Assembly: GCF_018327705.1 (NCBI RefSeq)
Contig: NZ_BNEM01000001.1
Coordinates: 744,001 to 808,000, forward strand
Reading direction: 5' to 3'
Source: Catellatospora sp. TT07R-123
Lineage (GTDB): Bacteria > Actinomycetota > Actinomycetes > Mycobacteriales > Micromonosporaceae
DNA: 64,000 nucleotides
The number at the start of each line of letters is the position of its first letter. The stretch's first letter is position 1. A model generated the notes under the pieces. That model did no database searches and had not been told where the DNA came from. It was given only the letters and a program-made list of their open reading frames with translations. Made by a program: the position numbers and the translations under genes. Shown here piece by piece: positions 25,015-32,689 of this stretch.

Positions 25015-27123
25015 CTACTGGTGCGCGCGGATGCGCAGCAGTCGTGCGGTCGGGGTCGGGGTGTGGCTTTCTACGTGGAGCGTGGCGGCGGCGGCGTCCC
25101 ATCTGCTCGTCCATGGGTCGAGGTCGCGAGGGTAGATCACGTCGACGTCGACGTCGACGTCACGGCCGGCCAGGTGCGGCAGGTGCAGGGCCGCGGCGGG
25201 TGCCGCGCCAGGGCGGCGCCACACGGTCAGGTAGGTGGTGTCGGCCGTGGTGAGGGCCAGGCTTAGCCAGGGGTCGGCCCATCTGGGCAGGCCCAGCGGC
25301 CAGTGCGCGACGGCCGTGCCGAGGTCGTCGCGTACGAGGTGGTGGGCCTGCACGGCGGCGGCCACCGAGGCGCGTTGGCGCTCGGTCATCGCGGCGAGGT
25401 CGCCCGACAGGTACAGCCGGCCGGCCAGGCCGGTGCACAGGGTGAACGCGATCTGCTCGTCGGTCATGTCCGGCTGCGGGTAGGCCCAGTTCGCGGCCTG
25501 CTCGGGCAGCATCGACAGGGGCGCGGCCACCGCGATCGGCGGGTAGCGCAGGTAGTCCTGCTGGTCGCTGGTGGACTGCAAGTGCAGCCGCGACAGCAGC
25601 GCATAGTCCATGCGCATCGCCCCGGACGCGCAGTTCTCCAGAATCAGGCCCGGGTGGCGGTCCAGGATCCCGTCCAGCCACGCCAGGTGCGCCCGGTTGT
25701 GGTCGAGCAGCCCGCTGCCGACGCTGGACGCGGCCAGGTCGGTGCCGGGGCCGGGGTCGATGTTGTAGTCGAGTTTCAGGTAGCCGACACCCATGCCGAC
25801 GAGCCGGTCCACGACCTCGTCGAGGTGCGCGACGGCGGCCGGATGGCGCAGGTCGAGGTGATGGCGGCCGTGCTCGGCCAGGCGTACGCCGCCGCGCTGC
25901 AGGAACGCGGCCGCGGGCAGCCGGTCGGCCATGACGCTGCGGACCCCGATGACCTCGGGTTCCAGCCACAGCCCCGGGACCATGCCGCGCTCGCGGATGC
26001 GGTCCAGGACCTCGCCGATGCCGCCGGGGAACCGGGTCGTCGACGGCAGCCACTGTCCGACGCTGTCCCACCAGGTGCCGCCGTCGTCGTACCAGCCGGC
26101 GTCGATGCAGAACACGTCTGCTCCGGCGTCGGCGGCGGCGTCGATCAGCGGCAGCAGCTTCGCGGTGGTCGGGTCGCCCATGAGGGTGTTCATGTAGTCG
26201 TTGAACACGACTGGGCGCCCGGCCCGCGCGGCATCCGAGCGCACCAGGGCCCGCCGGTGCGCCGTCATCGCGGCCACCGCGCCGTCGAGGCCGCCGTCGG
26301 ACACGGCGACCGACGCCCGCACTGTCGTGAACGACTCCCCCGGGTGCAGGGTCTGCAGCCATTGGTGGTCGGGGTCGGTCGGGCCGAGCAGCGCGACGTA
26401 CGCCCCGGCGAGGCGCTCGCCGATCTCCCAGCGCCAGGCCCCATTGTGCTCGATCTGCCACAGCCAGGTGTGCCCGGTGACCCGGTCGGCCAGCCCGGCG
26501 GTGGGCAGGTGCCGGCCGGTGGACCAGGTGCCGCCGCTAGTCACGGCGAACCTGCCGCGGCCGTCCTGGCCGTGCAGGCCCAGGTTCAGGTCCACGGCCG
26601 CCTGCTGGCGCAGCGCCTGGCGGGACCACCGGCCCTCGGCAAGCCATTCGCTGTCGCCCGAAAGCACGTCGAGGTCGTCGACGGGTCCCCCGCTGAACCC
26701 GGCGGCGAACGACGTCACAGCCTGCAGCAGCACCGCCTCGGTGCCCTCGTTGGTGACCGTGGTCCAGGTCTGGCAGGCGCTGACGCCGTCCGCCGAGCGC
26801 AGGAACACCGCGGCCGCCAGGCCGCTCTGCTCGTCGCGCAGGTCCAGGCGCAGCTGGTGCCACCTGCCGTCGACCGTCTGGACGCTGCCGCCGTGGCGCA
26901 GCCGACGGCCGACGACAGTGTCGTTGAGCCGCTGCGAGGTGCGGGCCCGTCCCGCGCCGGCCACGAGGAGCTCGACCAGCGGCTGGTTGAGCTCGGGTGC
27001 GGCCGGGGCGGTCGGGCCGCACGTCAGGGTGCGCAGGCGTACCGGCTCGTGCGGCGACACGTCCACCAGCACGGTCAGGGCGGTGTGGCCCCACCGGACG
27101 AGTTCGGCGGTGTCGATCGGCAT
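25015..27123 (-). CDS. GH36 alpha-galactosidase
   Basis: This 702-aa intracellular protein (no signal peptide) matches GH36 in length and order: an N-terminal beta-sandwich (about 20-290), then a TIM barrel. Barrel motifs are FCIDAGWYDDGG (338-349), LWLEPEVIGV (386-395), YLKLDYNID with likely nucleophile D452, and ENCASGAMRMDY with likely acid/base D506. It would release terminal alpha-galactose from oligosaccharides imported by the adjacent transporter. A run of GTCGAC near 25141 encodes VDVDVDV. GGAGACACG precedes the ATG at 27123. Confidence 0.92.
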   Translation of the reverse strand: MPIDTAELVRWGHTALTVLVDVSPHEPVRLRTLTCGPTAPAAPELNQPLVELLVAGAGRARTSQRLNDTVVGRRLRHGGSVQTVDGRWHQLRLDLRDEQSGLAAAVFLRSADGVSACQTWTTVTNEGTEAVLLQAVTSFAAGFSGGPVDDLDVLSGDSEWLAEGRWSRQALRQQAAVDLNLGLHGQDGRGRFAVTSGGTWSTGRHLPTAGLADRVTGHTWLWQIEHNGAWRWEIGERLAGAYVALLGPTDPDHQWLQTLHPGESFTTVRASVAVSDGGLDGAVAAMTAHRRALVRSDAARAGRPVVFNDYMNTLMGDPTTAKLLPLIDAAADAGADVFCIDAGWYDDGGTWWDSVGQWLPSTTRFPGGIGEVLDRIRERGMVPGLWLEPEVIGVRSVMADRLPAAAFLQRGGVRLAEHGRHHLDLRHPAAVAHLDEVVDRLVGMGVGYLKLDYNIDPGPGTDLAASSVGSGLLDHNRAHLAWLDGILDRHPGLILENCASGAMRMDYALLSRLHLQSTSDQQDYLRYPPIAVAAPLSMLPEQAANWAYPQPDMTDEQIAFTLCTGLAGRLYLSGDLAAMTERQRASVAAAVQAHHLVRDDLGTAVAHWPLGLPRWADPWLSLALTTADTTYLTVWRRPGAAPAAALHLPHLAGRDVDVDVDVIYPRDLDPWTSRWDAAAATLHVESHTPTPTARLLRIRAHQ

Positions 27124-27215
27124 GAACGTGTCTCCTTACTGGATGCCCAGATCTGGGCATGGCTCACCGGCCTGGTCGCGTGCGGTGATGACGGCCGGTG
27201 TGGTGAGGGCCTGGG

Positions 27216-27252
27216 TGCCTCCGCGCCGCTGAGGCGGCGCGACGCGGAGGCA
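27216..27252 (-). terminator. Hairpin between GH-A and GH36 genes
   Basis: TGCCTCCGCG (27216-27225) pairs with CGCGGAGGCA (27243-27252), with CGCCGC/GCGGCG stacked inside. There is no T-tract. It may partly terminate or stabilise the mRNA between the secreted hydrolase and the GH36 gene. Confidence 0.55.
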
Positions 27253-27265
27253 GTTCGTACTCGGC

Positions 27266-29422
27266 TCAGCCGATCGCGGCGGCTACCTGGATGCGGTCCA
27301 GGTCCGGGGCGTATCGGGCACCGTTGGCGAACTTGATCGTGTTGTTGCCGGCATTGAGGTCGACGTCGATGGCAGTGGTCCAGAAGTTCGACCAGCCCAG
27401 CGTGTTGCGAAAGTACACCCGCTTGGTCGAGCCGCCGTTGACGCTGACGTCGGCGTACCGGTCGACGACGTTGGTGTTGTAGTTGGACGCGCCCGCGCCC
27501 AGCTCGCCGTTGGCGTAGCTGACCACTACCCGGTATCTGCCGCCGACCGCAGCGTTGACGTTGTTGAACTGCAGGGTGTTGCCTGCGCCGTTGCCGACGT
27601 AGCCGACGTAGGAGCCGCCGGATGCGGCGCTGTTGGACGAGACCGCGGCGGTCCCGGCGCGGGTGTTGGCGCTGCTCTCAGCCTCGTAGTTGGTGATCGT
27701 GCCGGTCGTGGATGCGACATCGATGTAGTCGACGTTGATCGCGTCGGCGTTGTCGGCGGTGTAGGCGTCGACGTTGATCCGGCTGACACCGGCGGGCAGG
27801 AACACCTTGGTCGTGACGGTGTTCCACGTGTCCCAGTTCGCGGTGCCCGGCAGCGCCAGGGTGGTCAGCTGCGAGCCGTTGAGGTTGATCCGGATCGAGC
27901 GGGCCGCCGGTGCCCCGGCAAGCGGCCCGGCGGAGTAGCGCAGGGCGACGTTGTAGTAGCCGTTGCTCGGCGCGGTCACCACGAACTGGGTGCTGGCCGT
28001 ACTGCTAGCCCCGTAGCCTTCGACGAAGTAGGTGCCGGAGTAGCCGGTGTTGGCGCCGTAGGTGATCGCGGCGGTCCCGGCGGTGCGGGCGTACTCGGCC
28101 TCGTAGCGGGTGCTCGACGCCGCTGTCAGGTCGGTGTTCGGGGTGACGATCACGTGATAAGCGGCGCCGCCGTTGAGGCCGGTCAGCGGGATGGTGATCT
28201 GTCCGCCGGAGGACGCGTAGTCGCCTTCGCGCACCAGGTACGGGCTCGGTGAAGCGTTCAGGCCGGTGTTGTTGACCCCCCAGACTGTGGCGTGCACCGT
28301 CGTGCCCAGGTAAGACGCCGAGCCCAGGCCCTTGACGACCACGTCGGCGTCGTAGGTCGTGCTGACACTGGACGCACCGCCGAAGATCACCCGCGCCTGC
28401 TTCTTCGCCGGGTCCAGCGACGCCACGCCCTGCAGCGAGCCGTTCTGCGTCGGCGGAGTCACTACCACCGTGTTGCCGGTCAGCTCGCCGTACCACTTGT
28501 ACAGCCACCAGCCGCCGGTGGCCTGGTTGTTGTGGGTCACCAGATCGTTGAGCGTGCCGGCCGAGGTCCAGTAGGCCAGACAGCCGTCGACCTTGCTGTT
28601 CTCGAACCGGCTGACGAACTGCACCAGGTTGCCGGGCACGCCCAGGTCGCCGGAGGAGCGGCCGTACTCGTTGATCGAGATCGGCCGGGCGCTGATGCCC
28701 AGACTCGTCTCGATCGAGCGGTAGTCGTTGTAGTGGCTGTACCAGCTGGTGAAGAAGTCGTTGCCGAGTTCGTGCCACGTCGTGACATCCGGCAGCACGC
28801 TGTTGTTCTTGGCCCAGGTCATGAAGTTGCGGTAGTCCGTGCCGTTGTAGCCGGAGTAGCCGGGCCCGGCGATGCGCGCCCCGGGGTCGATCGAGCGGAT
28901 CTTCTGGTAGACCAGCTTCCAGTCGTTCTGCAGGCCGGTGAGGTTGCCCGAGTACCACCAGAGGTTGGGTTCGTTGAACGGCACGTACACGTACGAGGTG
29001 CGGTACGGGTCGGCGACGATCTTGCGGGTCATCGTGTCGACCTTGGCCAGGTAGTCGTTGATGCCCAGGTTCTCGTACGGCCACTGGGCGTAGACGTCCT
29101 GCATGTACACCTGGATGTCCTTGCCACCGGTGCGCTTGAACAGCGGCGCGATCATGAGCGCGTCGCCGTTGGGATGCTGCAGGCCGTCGGGCGCCTTCTG
29201 GGCGGTGGTCTGGGGCTTGAGCGCCGCGAGCATGGTGTCGTTCGGGATGCCGTCGTCACCGAGCCCGTAGAGAAACCCGGTCGCTCCGTAGCGCAGCGCG
29301 CCGGTGTTGGTGGCCAGGTCCACGACCAGCGGGAGCGGAGCGGCGGAGGCGGGAGCGGCGGAGAGCAGACTTGCCGTGACAGTTACCACTATTGCGATGG
29401 ACCACGTGCGTCTGGACAACAT
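27266..29422 (-). CDS. Secreted clan GH-A glycoside hydrolase with two CBMs
   Basis: The 718-aa protein has a signal peptide ending SAAPASAAP. The catalytic part (about 30-330) looks like a (beta/alpha)8 clan GH-A enzyme: YVYVPFNEPNLWW with candidate acid/base E151, and RPISINEYGRSSGDLG with candidate nucleophile E252. A beta-sandwich follows. Two CBM6/35-type modules start near 441 (YEAEYARTAGTA) and 578 (YEAESSANTRAG). The exact GH family is uncertain (GH39- or GH30-like). It is first in the galactoside operon, so it probably cleaves an external polysaccharide to feed the transporter. AGAAGGAG precedes the ATG. Confidence 0.8.
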   Translation of the reverse strand: MLSRRTWSIAIVVTVTASLLSAAPASAAPLPLVVDLATNTGALRYGATGFLYGLGDDGIPNDTMLAALKPQTTAQKAPDGLQHPNGDALMIAPLFKRTGGKDIQVYMQDVYAQWPYENLGINDYLAKVDTMTRKIVADPYRTSYVYVPFNEPNLWWYSGNLTGLQNDWKLVYQKIRSIDPGARIAGPGYSGYNGTDYRNFMTWAKNNSVLPDVTTWHELGNDFFTSWYSHYNDYRSIETSLGISARPISINEYGRSSGDLGVPGNLVQFVSRFENSKVDGCLAYWTSAGTLNDLVTHNNQATGGWWLYKWYGELTGNTVVVTPPTQNGSLQGVASLDPAKKQARVIFGGASSVSTTYDADVVVKGLGSASYLGTTVHATVWGVNNTGLNASPSPYLVREGDYASSGGQITIPLTGLNGGAAYHVIVTPNTDLTAASSTRYEAEYARTAGTAAITYGANTGYSGTYFVEGYGASSTASTQFVVTAPSNGYYNVALRYSAGPLAGAPAARSIRINLNGSQLTTLALPGTANWDTWNTVTTKVFLPAGVSRINVDAYTADNADAINVDYIDVASTTGTITNYEAESSANTRAGTAAVSSNSAASGGSYVGYVGNGAGNTLQFNNVNAAVGGRYRVVVSYANGELGAGASNYNTNVVDRYADVSVNGGSTKRVYFRNTLGWSNFWTTAIDVDLNAGNNTIKFANGARYAPDLDRIQVAAAIG

Positions 29423-29608
29423 GGACTCCTTCTAGCGGAACGATTCCGGATCAGCCGTCGGTCGGCGGTCCGATTGCGCCGTGGCTGTCGACCGGTGCAC
29501 TCCGGCGCCGGGAGGGCGCGCCCGTGGCAGCCCCGGGGCTTCACGTCGGGGCCTTCACGAGCTGCCATTCTCGGCCGGTGAACGGCCCGCCGGGCGCGGA
29601 CCTTTCGA

Positions 29609-29654
29609 TGTGACCGGTCACAACCTCTCTGTGGAAAGAGTGTGACCGGTCACA
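29609..29654. promoter_or_regulatory. Two LacI-type operators upstream of the GH-A gene
   Basis: Perfect 14-bp palindromes TGTGACCGGTCACA occur at 29609-29622 and 29641-29654, 32 bp apart (three helical turns). They lie about 190-230 bp upstream of the GH-A hydrolase start and just before the 3' end of the lacI-type gene. The same core precedes that regulator. Confidence 0.8.
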
Positions 29655-29695
29655 TCCGGTTGCACTAGTGCCGTTACCGGACTGTTACGTGTGGG

Positions 29696-30745
29696 CTAAG
29701 ATCGTGCCCTAGGGGGTGCGGTGGATTCGCGCACAACCAGACACGGTGCCGTCAGCGACACTTCCGGCTGGGGCTGGCCCGCCAGCTGCGCGACAGCGGC
29801 TACGAAGCACGCACGCCCCAAACCAGTGAAGTCCATCCGCACGGTGGTCAACGCCGGCGTCCAGTAGGCCGAACCCGGGATGTCATCGAACCCGACGACG
29901 CTCACGTCACCGGGCACGTCACGGCCTCGCTCGTACAGCGCCCGGCGCACTCCCAGCGCCAGATCGTCGTTGCCGCACAGCACCGCCGTGACCTGGGGAT
30001 CGTCAGCTAGGCGGCGGCCAGCGGCGTACGCCGCCCGCATATCCCAGCCTGCTGACACCACATCCGGAACAGGTGCTCCAGCGCGAAGCAGCGCGTCACG
30101 CCAGCCAGCCTGCCGCCCGCTGCCGCCGTCCTCGGACGGGATCGCCACGTGGTGTACCGTCCGATGCCCCAGCGCGAGCAGGTGCTCAGTCGCGGCCGCA
30201 GCCGCCGCCCGCTCGTCGAGGCAGATGGCGACACGGTCGGTGGCCTGCTGGCCCGACGCCTCGACCGCGGCGACGGCCGGCACGTCACGACCCAGCGCAG
30301 CCAGCACCCTGGCCCCCGCAGGGTCGAACGCGATGACCACCACCGCACCGGCGCTGGGATCACCGACATAATCGGCGGCCTGTCGCACGTCCTCGGCCGA
30401 GCCGGACTCGATCACCCTGACCCCGACAGCGAACCCGGCCGCCCGCGCCGCCTCCTCGATCCCCTGCAGCGTGCTGGCGTAGCCATACAGCATCGTGTCG
30501 GAGGTGACCACGGTGACCGCGCGTGCCCGGCCCAGGCCCAGCGCCCGCGCCGACCGGTTGGGCCGGAACTCCAACCTCGCGATTGCCTCCAGCACGGCGG
30601 CACGCGTTTCGGCGCGCACACTCGACGAACCGTTGAGCACCCGGGAGACGGTCTGGTAGGACACGCCTGCGGCTGCGGCGACGTCGCGGATGCTGGGTGC
30701 CGAGGCTTGCCGTGCCGGCGGACTGTCGGCGGTCTTGCGGATCAT
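29696..30745 (-). CDS. LacI-family repressor of the galactoside island
   Basis: The ATG at 30745 gives 349 aa (MIRKTADSPPARQ); an upstream in-frame extension reads through unrelated relic sequence. The LacI helix-turn-helix is SIRDVAAAAGVSYQTVSRVLNGSSSV, with the hinge helix around RSARALGLGR. A periplasmic-binding-type effector domain includes TEHLLALGHRTVHHVA and VVGFDDIPGSAYWTPALTTV. It is transcribed in the same direction as the galactoside operon. The GTGACCGGTCAC core lies 10 bp upstream of its own start, so it should autoregulate. Confidence 0.9.
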   Translation of the reverse strand: MIRKTADSPPARQASAPSIRDVAAAAGVSYQTVSRVLNGSSSVRAETRAAVLEAIARLEFRPNRSARALGLGRARAVTVVTSDTMLYGYASTLQGIEEAARAAGFAVGVRVIESGSAEDVRQAADYVGDPSAGAVVVIAFDPAGARVLAALGRDVPAVAAVEASGQQATDRVAICLDERAAAAAATEHLLALGHRTVHHVAIPSEDGGSGRQAGWRDALLRAGAPVPDVVSAGWDMRAAYAAGRRLADDPQVTAVLCGNDDLALGVRRALYERGRDVPGDVSVVGFDDIPGSAYWTPALTTVRMDFTGLGRACFVAAVAQLAGQPQPEVSLTAPCLVVRESTAPPRARS

Positions 30746-30754
30746 TCTGCCATC

Positions 30755-30766
30755 GTGACCGGTCAC
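30755..30766. promoter_or_regulatory. LacI-type operator upstream of lacI-like gene
   Basis: GTGACCGGTCAC is a perfect 12-bp palindrome 10 bp before the regulator's ATG, sharing the core of the two operators at 29609 and 29641. Confidence 0.7.
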
Positions 30767-30769
30767 ACG

Positions 30770-31030
30770 CGCTCGGTCAAACCTTCGCGTGCTGCCGGAT
30801 TCCAGCCGGTCTGCAGCGCCGCCACCGTCGCCATCGCGCTGCCTGGCCGCGGGGCCGTCGACGGCGAGGCCGAAGGCAACGCGGACGCTGACGTGCTGAC
30901 TGACGGATTGACAGGCTGCGACGGCGTGCCGCCGGCGCACGCAACACCGTTGAATGTGAACGAGGTCGGCGCCGTGTTGCTGCCCGACCATGATCCGTTG
31001 AAGCCGAAGGAGCCGTTCAAGCGACCGACG
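30770..31030 (-). pseudogene. CBM2-GH5 cellulase fragment
   Basis: The minus-strand frame reads GSFGFNGSWSGSNTAPTSFT, FNGVACAGG, a Ser/Pro-rich linker, then MATVAALQTGWN. It is nearly identical in layout to the end of CBM2, the linker and the start of the GH5 domain of the cellulase at 32690-34804 (GFNGSWSGSNTAPTSFTLNG, MATVAAMQPGWN). Both ends are cut; the GH5 catalytic residues are absent. Confidence 0.85.
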
Positions 31031-31101
31031 TCACCACAGTAGAAGACGAGGCTGCCAGCCGGAGCCCAGCAGCCGATATCGCCGGCCTCTGGGTCGTCTC
31101 C

Positions 31102-31345
31102 CTCGGGCCAACAACTCGCTCAAGTTCTTGTCACTGCGCTCACCGCGCCCGACGCCGACCGCAAGACCTTCGAACTCGTCACTGACCACGGCTCCGCCCA
31201 GGCCGAGCTCGAACCGCTGTTCAAACAACTCGCCGCCGACCCGCCCGGCTCGCTGGACGGCACCGCGGACCAGTCGAACATGCCCCTCGAACACGAACCC
31301 GCCCACCTCCAACGCGACCTACGCGCCAGCCGACAGACACTCTGA
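31102..31345 (+). pseudogene. NAD(P)-binding SDR/NmrA-type C-terminal relic
   Basis: A frame without start reads VTALTAPDADRKTFELVTDH, AQAELEPLFKQLAADPPGSL, DGTADQSNMPLEHEP and stops at 31345. 'ADRKTFEL' and the ending resemble atypical SDR (NAD(P)H-binding) proteins. The Rossmann nucleotide-binding part is missing. Confidence 0.55.
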
Positions 31346-31509
31346 TGCCCACCTCATGTTTGGCCGATGGGCAGTCCCGCATCTGACTCCCACGCTGCAT
31401 CAGACGCAGGTGACCGGAAGCTTGACCAAACCCAAGTATCCGGACACCTCGCGCCAGCACACAGCGATCGCTGTCGGGCACCCGATGGGCAGGGTCCTCG
31501 AGAAGCGGA

Positions 31510-32506
31510 ATGGAGCCCACGATGGTTGAGCAGGAGACCCGCGGCCTGGCCGAGTTGCATGCCGACGCCCTCGCCGAGGGCGCCACCTTGACGGTCTACG
31601 CCGGTGGAGATATCCCGGACCAGCCGGACTACACGCGCGACGCGCACCGCGGCGTTTCCGACATCCAACTCAGCATGATCGTCGACTACAGCAAGTACCA
31701 CGACGTACGCATCGACCGTCAGCTCGCCGAAGGCACACTCGTGCCCGACGTCACGCACCTGCAAACCTCGTTCGACTTCGACCGCTGGAAGGACCAGGGG
31801 GTGCTCCAGCCGTACAAGCCGGCCGGGTTCGACCAGGTCCGTGACATGTTCAAGGACCCGGACGGAGCCTGGTACGCCATCGGTGTGTTCGCGTTCGGTT
31901 TCATGCACGGACCCGGCTGCGGCCCGGCCAGCCCGCGGAACCTCGTCGACCCCGAGTGGAACGGGCAGATCATCTCCACTCATCCCGGCGACGACGACGC
32001 GACGCTGTCCCCCTACAAGACCTACGCCGACTGCTACGGCTGGAGCTGGATCGTGCAACTGGCTAGTCAGGACATCACCTTCCACCGCAGCACCAACAGC
32101 CCGGCGAAGCAGTCGATGCCGGAACCAGGCACATCGGGCTCGGTGGCGCGAACACCACCGTGTGGGTAACCCGGACGGCGACCATCCGTTCCTCGCCTGG
32201 GGACAACGCGCCGCGCTGTTCAAGGACGCCGAACACCCCGCCGCCGGAAAGCTCTACCTGAACTGGCTCCTCACCCCCGACTGGCAAGCTGCAGGGCAGC
32301 ACGGCTGGGGCGTACGCACCGACGTCACGCCCACCGGCACCGGCATCTGGGACGTGCCCAACGCCCGCAGCGCCGACTTCGCCGCCTTCATGGCCGACCG
32401 CGCCGACGTCGAACGCTGGCGCCAAACCATGATCTTGTACTTCGGCGAGGTCGCCAGCCCGCCCACCCCTGGCTGGCTCGGCCTCGCGCCCACGACCCAC
32501 GCCTGA
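31510..32506 (+). pseudogene. ABC solute-binding protein, frameshifted and signal-less
   Basis: The first frame reads LAELHADALAEGATLTVYAG, RIDRQLAEGTLVPDVTHLQ, NLVDPEWNGQIISTHPGDDD: an extracellular solute-binding protein of the iron/polyamine type. The reading breaks after about 195 residues (near 32095-32165). A second frame, ending at 32506, gives FLAWGQRAALFKDAEHPAAG, LYLNWLLTPDWQ. No signal peptide or lipobox precedes the first part, so the 5' end is probably lost too. Confidence 0.75.
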
Positions 32507-32646
32507 CCGCCGCTGCGGCCTTCGGGGCGTGCCGCAACCTGTTCGGCGATGGCTGCTGCCCGCGTGAGCATTGCGACGTGCTCTGGCGCCTGCAGTCCTC
32601 AGCATCCGTCCCGTCGCAGCCGCAGGCCGTGGCCGGTCACGGTGGT

Positions 32647-32683
32647 GGGTTGCCGCGGCCACTGCCCGCCGCCGCGGCAACCC
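32647..32683 (-). terminator. Terminator hairpin of cellulase gene
   Basis: GGGTTGCCGCGG (32647-32658) pairs perfectly with CCGCGGCAACCC (32672-32683), just beyond the stop of the minus-strand cellulase gene. There is no U-tract. Confidence 0.65.
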
Positions 32684-32689
32684 CGCCCA

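Noticed and set aside
25137-25165. GTCGAC run as a regulatory palindrome
   Set aside because: It codes VDVDVDV inside the GH36 reading frame; most likely simple sequence.
25303-27336. 677-residue plus-strand frame
   Set aside because: Antisense of the GH36 gene; low-complexity Arg/Val/Gly composition.
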